Below are positions 33,908-42,744 of a stretch of 64,000 nucleotides of DNA, piece by piece. Source of the stretch: Neobacillus sp. YX16 (GTDB lineage Bacteria > Bacillota > Bacilli > Bacillales > Cytobacillaceae); contig NZ_CP126115.1 of assembly GCF_030123505.1 (NCBI RefSeq), forward strand, positions 3,548,001 to 3,612,000, in the 5' to 3' direction. How positions within the stretch are numbered: the stretch's first letter is position 1; each line of letters starts with the position of its first letter. Position numbers and translations under genes: made by a program. The notes beneath the pieces are model-generated. The model searched no databases, was not told the DNA's origin, and saw nothing but the letters and a program-made list of their open reading frames with translations.

Positions 33908-34789
33908 TTAGGATGTTTCTTTGAAGCTTTCTGCGAATTTTAGCATCTGCCTTGCCGTATTCAGATGAGCATTATCGATATGCTCTCCTTCAAATAAAAC
34001 AGCACCTGTACCTTCTCTTAAAGCAGTTTCAAATGTTTCAATCATCCTCTTATAGTGGTCAATTTCTTGTTCTGAAGGGGAATATACTTTATTAATGACA
34101 GGTACATTCGAAGGATGGACAATCATTTCGCCAGCGAATCCCAATTGTCTATTAAAAGTCGCAGCTTCTTTTAATCCCTTCAAGTCATGAACATCCTGCC
34201 AAAGCCCGCCAATAGGAATAATTTCTGCAGCACGAGCTGCGAGGACGACATGTGACCTTATGTAAATTCTTTCAAGGCCTTCCTTTGTCCATTGATAACC
34301 TACCGAACGTGCTACATCCCCGTTTGCAGGACTAACTCCAGCCAATGCTACCACTCGATCCTTTATCCCAATTTCATAAGCTAAATAGATAGAACGAGCA
34401 GTTTCTAAAGTAGCAATAAATTTTGTTGTACCTATTTTAATATTTTTTTTATGTTCTATCTCAGAAACAATACTAGATAAGGTATCTACATCCTCAGGAC
34501 CATTTAATTTCGGCAATACGATTCCTTCGAGTTCTGGTTGTATGATTGCTTCTACATCTTCAATGTCAAATCCATATGGGCCCCTATTAATTCTTACGTA
34601 AATCCGTTGATTCTTACTAGCAAATGGAGAAATAACTTGTGCAACACTTTTTCTTGCTGTTTCTTTCAGATTGTTCGGCACGCTATCTTCTAAATCAAGA
34701 ATTATTGTGTCTGATCCGTATTCAGGAATTTTATTAAACCAATTCTCTTTAGACCCAGGGACAAATAACATACTACGGATTGGTTTCAT
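33908..34789 (-). CDS. HpcH/HpaI aldolase family CoA-ester lyase (CitE-like: citramalyl-/malyl-CoA lyase)
   Basis: A 293-residue TIM-barrel lyase. Seen: RSMLFVPGSKENW, DTIILDLEDSVP (metal-binding acidic residues), VRINRGPYG, EGIVLPKLNG, ATLETARSIYLAYE, and AGVSPANGDVARSVGYQW. Relatives split (S)-citramalyl-CoA into acetyl-CoA and pyruvate, or malyl/beta-methylmalyl-CoA into acetyl- or propionyl-CoA and glyoxylate. It is a stand-alone lyase, with no citD or citF nearby. GGAGG is 7 bases before the ATG. It would be the final C-C cleavage of this pathway. Confidence 0.87.
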   Translation of the reverse strand: MKPIRSMLFVPGSKENWFNKIPEYGSDTIILDLEDSVPNNLKETARKSVAQVISPFASKNQRIYVRINRGPYGFDIEDVEAIIQPELEGIVLPKLNGPEDVDTLSSIVSEIEHKKNIKIGTTKFIATLETARSIYLAYEIGIKDRVVALAGVSPANGDVARSVGYQWTKEGLERIYIRSHVVLAARAAEIIPIGGLWQDVHDLKGLKEAATFNRQLGFAGEMIVHPSNVPVINKVYSPSEQEIDHYKRMIETFETALREGTGAVLFEGEHIDNAHLNTARQMLKFAESFKETS

Positions 34790-34829
34790 TCATTTCCCTC
34801 CCTTAATAATACTTACATAATATTCTGAA

Positions 34830-35996
34830 TTAATAAGACCTAGGCAACCCTAAAACCTTCTCGGCAACAAAACTCTTTACCAGTTCATTTGTAATTGGTG
34901 CTAATCTTGGAAGTCTTGCCATACGATAAATTCTTTCAATATTATATTCTTTGGCATACCCATAACCGCCAAAAGTCTGAAATGCTGAATCCACTGCCAT
35001 GAACCCTGCCTCTGACCCACGCAATTTCGCCATATTGGCTTCTGCACCACAAGGCTTGCCATTTTCATATAACCAGCATGCTTGATAAATTAATGCTTCA
35101 GCTGCTCTTAAATGCGAGTATGCATCTGCTAACGGAAATTGAACTCCTTGATTTTTGCCAATGGGTCGTCCGAATACAACACGTTCATTTGCATATTTCA
35201 CTGCTCTTTCGATAGCTCCATATCCCATACCCACTGCTTCAGCAGCGATTAACATTCTCTCTGGGTTTAAGCCATCTAGAAGATAATAGAAACCTTTTCC
35301 CTCTTCACCTATTAAATCAAACTCATCAATTTCAAGGTTCTCAATGAAAAGCTCATTGGTGTCGATTCCATTACGGCCCATTTTTTCAATTTCCTTAATT
35401 GTAATGGCGGATTTGTCGACAGGAGCAAAGAATATGGACATGCCATCTGTCTTTTTCTCCACCTCATCATAAGGAGTCGTTCTTGCAAGGAGCAACATCC
35501 TATCTGCTTTTTGTGCTTTTGTAATAAACACTTTATGTCCATTTACGATATATTTATTGCCTTGTTTTCTAGCAAAAGTAGTGATTCTTGCTGTATCTGT
35601 CCCTGGGTTTGGTTCCGTTACACCGAAGCAAACATGAAGCTTTCCACTCGCTACATCTGGCAAATATTTTTGTAGCTGTTCTTTATTCCCGTGATAAAAT
35701 AATGGGTTTGCCCCAAACATGGACAAATGAATACTGGATGCACCATCCATTCCTGCAGCAGACTTTGCTATTTCCATTAGAATTATGACTGCATCAGTAA
35801 TATTGAGCCCTGTACCACCATATTCCTCAGAGATTAATACACCAATTAATCCTGCTTCCGCACATGCATTCCAAAATTCAGTTGGAAAAATATGTTCTTT
35901 TTCGATTGTTCTCCAATATTCATCATCAAAATTCTTACAAATGTCACGAGTTACCTTTCTTAACATTTCTTGTTCTTGAGTAAATTCAAAATTCAT
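34830..35996 (-). CDS. Acyl-CoA dehydrogenase
   Basis: A 388-residue FAD flavoprotein. Seen: CFGVTEPNPGTDTARI (flavin/substrate loop), ADRMLLLART, VFGRPIGKNQGVQFPLAD, FQTFGGYGYAKEYNIERIYR. The usual C-terminal catalytic-base motif YEGTxxIQ is not present; LAPITNELVKSF stands in its place, as in a subgroup often found with CaiB transferases. The base may therefore lie elsewhere. It would introduce a C2-C3 double bond in the CoA ester made by the neighbouring CoA-transferase or ligase. AGGAGG precedes the ATG. Confidence 0.9.
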   Translation of the reverse strand: MNFEFTQEQEMLRKVTRDICKNFDDEYWRTIEKEHIFPTEFWNACAEAGLIGVLISEEYGGTGLNITDAVIILMEIAKSAAGMDGASSIHLSMFGANPLFYHGNKEQLQKYLPDVASGKLHVCFGVTEPNPGTDTARITTFARKQGNKYIVNGHKVFITKAQKADRMLLLARTTPYDEVEKKTDGMSIFFAPVDKSAITIKEIEKMGRNGIDTNELFIENLEIDEFDLIGEEGKGFYYLLDGLNPERMLIAAEAVGMGYGAIERAVKYANERVVFGRPIGKNQGVQFPLADAYSHLRAAEALIYQACWLYENGKPCGAEANMAKLRGSEAGFMAVDSAFQTFGGYGYAKEYNIERIYRMARLPRLAPITNELVKSFVAEKVLGLPRSY

Positions 35997-36016
35997 ATAC
36001 TTTCCTCCTCGCTTTT

Positions 36017-37192
36017 TTAGATGATTCCTTTTTCTCTTAGATTATCAATTTCATTTTGTGTGTATCCGAATTCTTCAAGCATCTCACTTGTATGTTCACC
36101 CAGTTTTGGAACAGGACTTTTTATTTTCGAGGTCGAGTTAAGGAATTTGTATGGAAAATTTAAACCTGGCACTTCACCTATATTATCCTGCTCCCACCTA
36201 ACAATAAGATCCCGTGCCTTAGTTTGTTCACTATTTAAAACCTGATCTAGACTATTAATTAAAGAACATGGGACCCCTATCTCATTAAATATTTTCATCC
36301 ATTCTTTTCCTGTTTTGGTTGATAATACATTTTGGATGATCTCATCGATTTCCTCACGGTGCTCGAGCCTTCCTAAATCAGAAGTATATGGTTCTCGCTT
36401 ATATTTTTCTTCTAAATTAAGTGCATTACATAGTTTTAACCATTGACTATGATTGCAAATAACATGTATATAAGTACCATCACTAGTTTCAAAGTTTCTA
36501 CTTGGAACACGATGAGGGTGTTCTGAACCTAAACGTTTTGGTATTTCATTTTTAAAAAATGGAATGGCTGTAAGAATACCCATCAATGAAACGACTGAAT
36601 CGTATAGAGCTATATCGATGTATTCACCTTCCTGTCTAACTGATCGCTTGTATAGTGCTGCAGCAATGGCAAATGCTCCATATAAGCTAGAAGAAATATC
36701 TGCGATTGGAAACATGGTCTTAACAGGTGGACCCTCTTTTTCACCCGTCAAACTCATGACACCTGCATCCGCCTGAATAATCGGATCATATCCTTTAATG
36801 TTTTTGTTTGGGCCAGTCTGTCCATAAGCGGATAAACTAAGGTAAATGATATTTGGATTTATTTTTATTAAATCCTCATAGGATATCCCAAGTCTTTGAA
36901 CTACACCAGGTGCAAAGTTTTCAACCACCACATCACATGTACTAACAAGCTTCTTAACAATTTCTATTGCTTCTTCATTTTTCAAATTCAATGTAAGTGA
37001 CTTTTTACTTCGGTTTAAGGCCATAAAATAGCCACTCCAATTTTTTTCAAGTGGGTACCACCCCCTTGTTTCGTCCCCACTTTTTGGCTCCTCAATCTTA
37101 ATAACCTCAGCACCAAGTTCGGCAAGCATTTGAGTACAAAAGGGACCTGAGAATACTCGAGTAAAATCTAATATCTTAATGTTTTCAAACAC
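36017..37192 (-). CDS. CaiB/BaiF family (class III) CoA-transferase
   Basis: A 391-residue enzyme that moves CoA from a donor thioester to a carboxylic acid. Seen: KILDFTRVFSGPFCTQMLAELGAEVIKIE, WSGYFMALNRSKKSLTL, the catalytic aspartate in FPIADISSSLYG, and VVVENFAPGVVQRLG. GTG at 37192 is preferred over that at 37201, because the AAAGGG site abuts the latter. It is 20 bases upstream of the acyl-CoA dehydrogenase. In Pseudomonas the same family (Ict) activates itaconate with succinyl-CoA beside MaoC, CitE and TRAP genes; a dicarboxylate substrate is inferred here. Confidence 0.9.
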   Translation of the reverse strand: MFENIKILDFTRVFSGPFCTQMLAELGAEVIKIEEPKSGDETRGWYPLEKNWSGYFMALNRSKKSLTLNLKNEEAIEIVKKLVSTCDVVVENFAPGVVQRLGISYEDLIKINPNIIYLSLSAYGQTGPNKNIKGYDPIIQADAGVMSLTGEKEGPPVKTMFPIADISSSLYGAFAIAAALYKRSVRQEGEYIDIALYDSVVSLMGILTAIPFFKNEIPKRLGSEHPHRVPSRNFETSDGTYIHVICNHSQWLKLCNALNLEEKYKREPYTSDLGRLEHREEIDEIIQNVLSTKTGKEWMKIFNEIGVPCSLINSLDQVLNSEQTKARDLIVRWEQDNIGEVPGLNFPYKFLNSTSKIKSPVPKLGEHTSEMLEEFGYTQNEIDNLREKGII

Positions 37193-37285
37193 GTTAGTCA
37201 CCCTTTCTATTGCCTATCCCTTTTTCCTTGTAAACAATCAATCCAATGTCCTGATAGTGAAACAAAGGTATCGTTTTACTATCAA

Positions 37286-38041
37286 TTACAAAGCTCCCTT
37301 TCCCCCATCAATCCGATACTGAGCTCCAGTAATGAAAGCACTTTCATCACTAGCCAGAAATAAGACTAAATTTGCAATATCATACGTCGTTCCATAACGT
37401 CCCAATGGTATACCTTTTGCAATAGTTTCTTGTTTAACTCCCATTCCCTCTTCTAAAGAGCGCATCATTCTTGAATCGACTGCAGTAGGATGAATAGAAT
37501 TTACTCTTACATTTGCATTCGCTGATCCAATGGCTGCAGATTTTGTAAGTCCCACAACTGCATGTTTTGATGCGATATATGGTGAAATATTGGGACTGGC
37601 ATCTAAGCCTGCACCTGAGGAAGAGTTAATGATACTACCACAACCTTGGGCTATCATATTGGGAAGAACATATTTCAATCCTAAGAAGACTCCTCGTACA
37701 TTAACATTCATAACCGCATCAAAATCCTCTAGGTTTTGTTGCACAAGTGGGGCAACTTTCCCTTCAATTCCAGCATTGTTAAAAAAAACATCAATTCTCC
37801 CAAAATGTTCAACACAGGTATTTACGTAATTCTTTACATCGGATTCCTTTGATACATCCGCAATAACCGTTATGATTTCACCAGAAAGTTCTAATTCTTC
37901 TTTCGCTTTTTTCATAGCATCTTCGTTTATATCAACTAGAACCAATTTTGCTCCTTCTTTTAGAAATTTTTCCGCAGTTCCTTTTCCTATCTCTCCAGTT
38001 GCACCTGTTATGATAGCAACTTTACCCGAAAGCTTGCCCAT
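37286..38041 (-). CDS. Short-chain dehydrogenase/reductase (SDR)
   Basis: A 251-residue classical SDR: TGATGEIGKG cofactor motif at 12-21, NNAG, INSSSGAG (catalytic Ser), SPYIASKHAVVG (Tyr-x3-Lys), and a C-terminal ITGAQYRIDGG. An acidic residue after strand 2 (LVLVDINEDA) favours NAD+. It is in the BVMO operon, 69 bases from a second SDR; both could oxidise alcohols (cyclic alcohol to ketone, hydroxyacid to oxoacid). The actual substrate is unknown. Confidence 0.88.
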   Translation of the reverse strand: MGKLSGKVAIITGATGEIGKGTAEKFLKEGAKLVLVDINEDAMKKAKEELELSGEIITVIADVSKESDVKNYVNTCVEHFGRIDVFFNNAGIEGKVAPLVQQNLEDFDAVMNVNVRGVFLGLKYVLPNMIAQGCGSIINSSSGAGLDASPNISPYIASKHAVVGLTKSAAIGSANANVRVNSIHPTAVDSRMMRSLEEGMGVKQETIAKGIPLGRYGTTYDIANLVLFLASDESAFITGAQYRIDGGKGAL

Positions 38042-38110
38042 ACTCTTCCCTATCTCCCTTTATAAATCTTAGGATATCTCAATACTTTTTCTTTAACGTC
38101 CTGAGTTTTT

Positions 38111-38833
38111 TTATATGGCAGTATATCCTCCATCCACTGCAATACATGCTCCTGTTACGAAGGAGGCCGCGTCACTTGCTAAAAAATTGATTACATTCGC
38201 TACCTCTTCGGGCTGTCCTATTCGCCCCATTGGATGCTTCTTAGCGAAAACCCTGCGTGTTTCCTCAGAGGTTAATGGTGTAGCAATAACTCCTGGACAA
38301 ACTGCATTAACTCTAATATTATGTTTTGCATGAGAAGTCCCTGCAGCTCGAGTTAAATTAACCACTCCACCTTTTGAACCTGAATATGGAGCATGACTTG
38401 AAACGCCGACCAGTCCGAACATAGAGGCTATATTGATGATAGCCCCCCCGCTCCCCTGCTTTAACATTTGGGACATTGCATATTTATTTGTTAAAAAGGT
38501 ACCATTATAGTTAATGTCATTTACTTTAAGCCATTTATCGTAGCCTACCTCCACAATATTTCCTGGTCCCAAACTAACGCCTGCACTTGCCACTGCAATA
38601 TCAAGCTTCCCATATTTTTCAATGGTTTTAGTGACCATCAACTTTATGTCTTCTTCTTTTGTTACATCAACCTTTACAAATGATGCACCAAAATCCCAGG
38701 CAATATTTTCACCTTCCTCATTGATGTCTGCAATCATAACCTTTGCACCGTTTTCAATAAAATTCTTAACTGTGGCTAAACCTAGTCCACTAGCCCCTCC
38801 AGTTACAATAGCTACTTTTTCTATTAAATTCAT
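38111..38833 (-). CDS. Short-chain dehydrogenase/reductase (SDR)
   Basis: A 240-residue classical SDR: TGGASGLGLATVKNF, VMIADINEEG (Asp favouring NAD+), ASAG, INIASMFG, HAPYSGSKGGVVNLTRA (Tyr-x3-Lys), VTGACIAVDGGYTA. GGAGG precedes the ATG by 4 bases. It lies between the esterase and the other SDR of the operon, which fits alcohol or hydroxyacid oxidation around a Baeyer-Villiger step. Confidence 0.88.
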   Translation of the reverse strand: MNLIEKVAIVTGGASGLGLATVKNFIENGAKVMIADINEEGENIAWDFGASFVKVDVTKEEDIKLMVTKTIEKYGKLDIAVASAGVSLGPGNIVEVGYDKWLKVNDINYNGTFLTNKYAMSQMLKQGSGGAIINIASMFGLVGVSSHAPYSGSKGGVVNLTRAAGTSHAKHNIRVNAVCPGVIATPLTSEETRRVFAKKHPMGRIGQPEEVANVINFLASDAASFVTGACIAVDGGYTAI

Positions 38834-38884
38834 AAATCCTCCGTTTTTCTATGAATTTCCATATGGTAGAATTACAGCTTTATT

Positions 38885-39817
38885 TCACTGTTCTAGTGTA
38901 CTTATAAAGTCTCTTATACTCTCGCAGGTCTTTTCAATTCTTTCCTTAAAAAATGCATAGTTTGAAAAATAACCATGGACTAAACCGTTTTCATTTTTAT
39001 ATATCACTTTTACCTCAGCTTCCATGAGACGTTCTGCATAGGCAATTCCTTCATCTCGGAGTACATCGTTTTCAGCAGTGATAATAAATGCTTGTGGAAG
39101 ATCATGTAAATCTACACTAATGAGCGGTGCTGCATAAGGATTTGTCCTATCCTCTTCGTTCCTAATATAATGATTACCAAACCATTTCATTAAATTTCGA
39201 TTAAGGGCATAACCTTCTGCAAATTCATAATAGGTTTCTGTGTTATAGGATAAGTCTGTTACAGGATAAAGTAATACCTGTGCAGCGATGTCAGGTCCCT
39301 TTCGGTCCCGAGACATCATGGCCACAACTGTTGCAAGGTTTCCACCAGCACTATCTCCAGCTACAATAATCTCCGAGTCATTTCCATTAATGTTCGAAGC
39401 ATTATTCTTTACCCACTCTAAAGCGGCATATGAATCTTCTGCAGGTATTGGAAATTTAAACTCTGGTGCAAGTCTATAATCAACGGAAACGACCACACTA
39501 TTAGTTTTATTAGCAAGCACTCTGCAGCTTGGGTCAGCTCCATCAAGGTTACCTAAAACCCAGCCCCCTCCATGATAGTAAATAATAATTGGGAAAGGCC
39601 CATTACCCTCTGGAGTAAATATCCTTAAACGAATATAATCGCTCGGACTAACAGATATATCGCGATCCTTCACGCTAGCAACTGATGCAAGTTCCATCTC
39701 TAGATTTTTTGCCTGGTCCAGTATTGCTCTCACATCAATAGGATCCATTGTTGTAAAATCTGGTAATTGATTAAACGCAGCGACATATTCCTGTGCTTCT
39801 GGTACTAACTTAGCCAT
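38885..39817 (-). CDS. Alpha/beta hydrolase, hormone-sensitive-lipase family esterase/lactonase
   Basis: A 310-residue family IV esterase. Seen: oxyanion motif HGGGW at 82-86, nucleophile S156 in GDSAGG, acid in ITAENDVLRDEG, and His in NGLVHGYFSNY. It immediately follows the Baeyer-Villiger monooxygenase gene. In cyclic-ketone pathways the enzyme at this position hydrolyses the ester or lactone product to a hydroxyacid, so that role is inferred. No signal peptide: cytoplasmic. Confidence 0.9.
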   Translation of the reverse strand: MAKLVPEAQEYVAAFNQLPDFTTMDPIDVRAILDQAKNLEMELASVASVKDRDISVSPSDYIRLRIFTPEGNGPFPIIIYYHGGGWVLGNLDGADPSCRVLANKTNSVVVSVDYRLAPEFKFPIPAEDSYAALEWVKNNASNINGNDSEIIVAGDSAGGNLATVVAMMSRDRKGPDIAAQVLLYPVTDLSYNTETYYEFAEGYALNRNLMKWFGNHYIRNEEDRTNPYAAPLISVDLHDLPQAFIITAENDVLRDEGIAYAERLMEAEVKVIYKNENGLVHGYFSNYAFFKERIEKTCESIRDFISTLEQ

Positions 39818-39903
39818 TCAGCCTCTTCCTTCCAAAATATTTTTACTTACTGCCATAAGATACTAATATCCATATCATTATAAATTTCTAATAGAATAGC
39901 TAA

Positions 39904-41547
39904 CTATTTATAAGAAACTGTATTTGATGCAGCTGTCAAAATAAAGCCTTCATAATTCTTTGAAGCTATTTCATCACATATATTTCTATAATGACCATAT
40001 CCGCCCACATAAATTGGAAATCTCTTAGCTTTGCCTTCAATATTAGCACCGTTATACCAGGATTCAGATTTCATATAGAGCGTTTTTTCTGCCATCTCTC
40101 TACAGTGCTTGCTCCATTCTTCTTCAGCTTTCACTTCTGCTTCAATCTTTTCAATGCCGTGTTTTCTGAGGTACTCGATACAATCCGCAACCCATTCTAC
40201 GTGCTGTTCAATCGCAACTGGCACATTACCTAATACAGATGGGCTCTCTGGACCGGTTATCATAAAGTAATTTGGAAAACCTGCATTAGCTACTCCAAGA
40301 TACGTTCTAGTCTGGGCGCCGTTATCCCACTTTTCTCTTAATGAGACACCTCCTTTTCCCCGAATATCCATTTTCAACAAAGGTCCAGTCATTCCATCAA
40401 ATCCAGTTGCGAAAATAAGAATGTCAAGATCATATTCTGCTTCACTAGTTTTAACTCCCTTTGATGTTATTTCTTGTATAGGTGCCTTTTTGACATCTAC
40501 TAAAGTGACATTATTACGGTTATATGTCTCAAAATAATTCGTATCAATAACTATTCGTTTGGTTCCAATGGGATAGGATGGAGTTAGTTTTTGAGCAATT
40601 TCGTTGTCCTTAACCATTTCACGTATCTTCTTCCTAACAAATCTGGCTACAGCCTCGTTTGTTACCTCATTCGTAATAACATCCATAAATGAAGCTACAA
40701 CTAAGTCTGGTCCGCCTTTTTCCCATAGTTCCTCCATTACTTTTTCTCTTTCTTCAGGTGTTGCCTGTTGAAGACTTTCATACTTATATTCACGTGGTGA
40801 TCCAGCCCTAGACTCTCTCATGCTTTTTCTTATTTCTGGAAAATTGTTTTTTACTTGTTGAATTTCACTTTGTTCAAGTAATCTATTCCTTGCAGGAATC
40901 GAATATTGTGGAGTACGTTGAAATACAGTCAAATGATCAGCTTCTTTTGCAATGACTGGAATGGCTTGAATTCCTGATGATCCTGTTCCAATAATTCCGA
41001 CTTTTTTTCCTTTGAAATCAACCTTTTTATGTGGCCAGTGTGCCGTGTGATACCATTCCCCTTCAAAGGATTCTAGACCTTTAAAATTTGGAATATTAGA
41101 TGCTGAAATACAACCTACACCTGTAATGAAGTACTTTGCTTCAATTCTGTCACCTTTGTCTGTTTCTATTAGCCATTTATTCCCTTCTTCGAGATAGTGT
41201 GCAGAAACGACTTTTGTTTCAAATTGGATATCCTCCCTGAGATCTAAAGTATCAGCAACATAATTCAAGTACCGTAAAATTTCTGGTTGTTCAGGATACT
41301 TTTTTGTCCAAGTCCAACCTCTATATAATTCTTCTGAAAAAGTATAGTTATAGTAAATACTTAGGGAATCACATCGTGCGCCTGGATATCGATTCCAATA
41401 CCAAACTCCACCAACACCATTTGCTGCTTCAATAACGGTTGTTGAAAATCCTGCCTCTTTTAATCGATGAAGCATATACATCCCAGAAAACCCAGCACCT
41501 ACGACCACTGCATCCAATTGCCTAACCCTTGTTTTTGTATTTTCCAA
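39904..41547 (-). CDS. Baeyer-Villiger monooxygenase (flavin-dependent, type I)
   Basis: A 547-residue enzyme that uses FAD, NADPH and O2 to insert oxygen next to a ketone. Seen: GAGFSG (17-22, FAD), GGVWYWNRYPGARCD (54-60, type I BVMO feature), the fingerprint F161-x-G-x3-H167-x3-W171-P172 (FEGEWYHTAHWP), GTGSSG (187-192, NADPH), and FATGFDGMTG. Length is typical for cyclohexanone-type BVMOs. The start is TTG with AGGAGG 8 bases upstream. It is the first gene of an 11-gene leftward operon and divergent from a LysR regulator. Confidence 0.95.
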   Translation of the reverse strand: MENTKTRVRQLDAVVVGAGFSGMYMLHRLKEAGFSTTVIEAANGVGGVWYWNRYPGARCDSLSIYYNYTFSEELYRGWTWTKKYPEQPEILRYLNYVADTLDLREDIQFETKVVSAHYLEEGNKWLIETDKGDRIEAKYFITGVGCISASNIPNFKGLESFEGEWYHTAHWPHKKVDFKGKKVGIIGTGSSGIQAIPVIAKEADHLTVFQRTPQYSIPARNRLLEQSEIQQVKNNFPEIRKSMRESRAGSPREYKYESLQQATPEEREKVMEELWEKGGPDLVVASFMDVITNEVTNEAVARFVRKKIREMVKDNEIAQKLTPSYPIGTKRIVIDTNYFETYNRNNVTLVDVKKAPIQEITSKGVKTSEAEYDLDILIFATGFDGMTGPLLKMDIRGKGGVSLREKWDNGAQTRTYLGVANAGFPNYFMITGPESPSVLGNVPVAIEQHVEWVADCIEYLRKHGIEKIEAEVKAEEEWSKHCREMAEKTLYMKSESWYNGANIEGKAKRFPIYVGGYGHYRNICDEIASKNYEGFILTAASNTVSYK

Positions 41548-41777
41548 AATAAAATCCTCCTAATAATTATTATAATTTAAAAAATATTCTTTATTTTCAT
41601 TTTATTAATAGTCCTTTTTAATGTAAAATAAGTATATGTTTATCTATCGCTTAAGAAAATGTTATAGGAACTACCTCTTTTCACGTAACCATACATAAAG
41701 TTTGTTTGATACACGCTTAAGTATGAACTTATGATTGATAATAAATATTCTATTTCTAGATTGGAGGGCTATAATAA
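41548..41777. promoter_or_regulatory. Divergent control region between BVMO operon and LysR gene
   Basis: A 230-base AT-rich region that must hold both promoters. It contains two exact copies of CGCTTAAG (41648-41655 and 41714-41721), spaced 66 bp, which could be sites for the LysR regulator or an accessory factor. Promoter elements are not clear-cut. Confidence 0.4.
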
Positions 41778-42683
41778 ATGAACATATCACAATTAGAATA
41801 CCTAATAGAGGTTGCAAGAGTTGGAAATATTTCTGTTGCATCTCAAAACCTATTCGTCTCTCAAGCTGGTATTAGTCAAGCCATAACGAGTCTTGAAGAA
41901 GAATTAGGTGTAAAAATTTTTAAACGATCACGTGCTGGCGCAATACTTACTGAAAGTGGAAAAGAAATAGTCAAAAAAGCAGAAGAGATTTTAGAAAAAG
42001 TTCAAGAGTTAAAAGATTTACCTACAATACCAAATACAATAAGGCAAGAAGAAATCAAAGTAGCTTTGACCCCTGGAGTGTACCCAGTTCTTCAGAAGAA
42101 CCTATCATTATTTAAATCGAAATATCCAGATATATCTATTCGGTTTAATGAAGGTGAATCAATGGCACTTTATGATGATATCAAAACTTTCAAATCCGAT
42201 ATAGGTGTTATTGGCTCTTACAAATATACAAATTTAAATACTAGTGATATATTCTTCGAAGAAATCTTCAAGACAAAGATAAAAATCCTGGTTAGCAAAA
42301 ATTCACCCTTCGCCTCAGTTGGTAAAATGACTCCACAAGAATTTGTAAATCAACCTGTTGTCCTTTATAACAGTCAAACTTTCATGAACTTCTTAAAGCC
42401 ATTCAAATCAAAGTTTGGTGATGTAAAGGACTTATTTATTTCCAATAACTTAGACACCGTAAAAAATCTAATTATCGAAGAGGATGCTGTATCCCTTTTT
42501 ACAGAGGTATTTATAAAAACAGATCCAGACATACTTAAAGGAAACCTAATTCCTATCACCTTAATGAATTTTGACCAAGAATATATTTCCTACGGGATAG
42601 TCTATTCTAGAAAAAATAACCAATCTACTGCAATGAAGCAATTATTAAAATTCCTTAAGGAGGAACTTGTCGTTTTCTGTTAA
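41778..42683 (+). CDS. LysR-type transcriptional regulator of the catabolic island
   Basis: A 301-residue LTTR: N-terminal winged HTH (MNISQLEYLIEVARVGNISVASQNLFVSQAGISQAITSLEEELG region, shown here only in part) and an effector-binding domain from about 90 with VALTPGVYPVLQKNL. Divergent orientation toward the BVMO operon is the classical LysR layout. On the other side it converges on the TRAP operon. The inducer is unknown; by context it is an acid or CoA-pathway intermediate. GGAGG is 10 bases before the ATG. Confidence 0.9.
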   Translation: MNISQLEYLIEVARVGNISVASQNLFVSQAGISQAITSLEEELGVKIFKRSRAGAILTESGKEIVKKAEEILEKVQELKDLPTIPNTIRQEEIKVALTPGVYPVLQKNLSLFKSKYPDISIRFNEGESMALYDDIKTFKSDIGVIGSYKYTNLNTSDIFFEEIFKTKIKILVSKNSPFASVGKMTPQEFVNQPVVLYNSQTFMNFLKPFKSKFGDVKDLFISNNLDTVKNLIIEEDAVSLFTEVFIKTDPDILKGNLIPITLMNFDQEYISYGIVYSRKNNQSTAMKQLLKFLKEELVVFC

Positions 42684-42702
42684 GGACAGGTAAAAAAATA
42701 GT

Positions 42703-42731
42703 GGCTGACTAAAAAATAGTTTTAGTCAGCC
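42703..42731 (-). terminator. Terminator of the ALDH-TRAP operon
   Basis: GGCTGACTAAA / TTTAGTCAGCC, 11-bp stem with a 7-base loop, followed on the minus strand by a T-rich tail with TTTTTTT. It also separates the convergent lysR gene. Confidence 0.88.
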
Positions 42732-42744
42732 CTATTCAGTTCCA

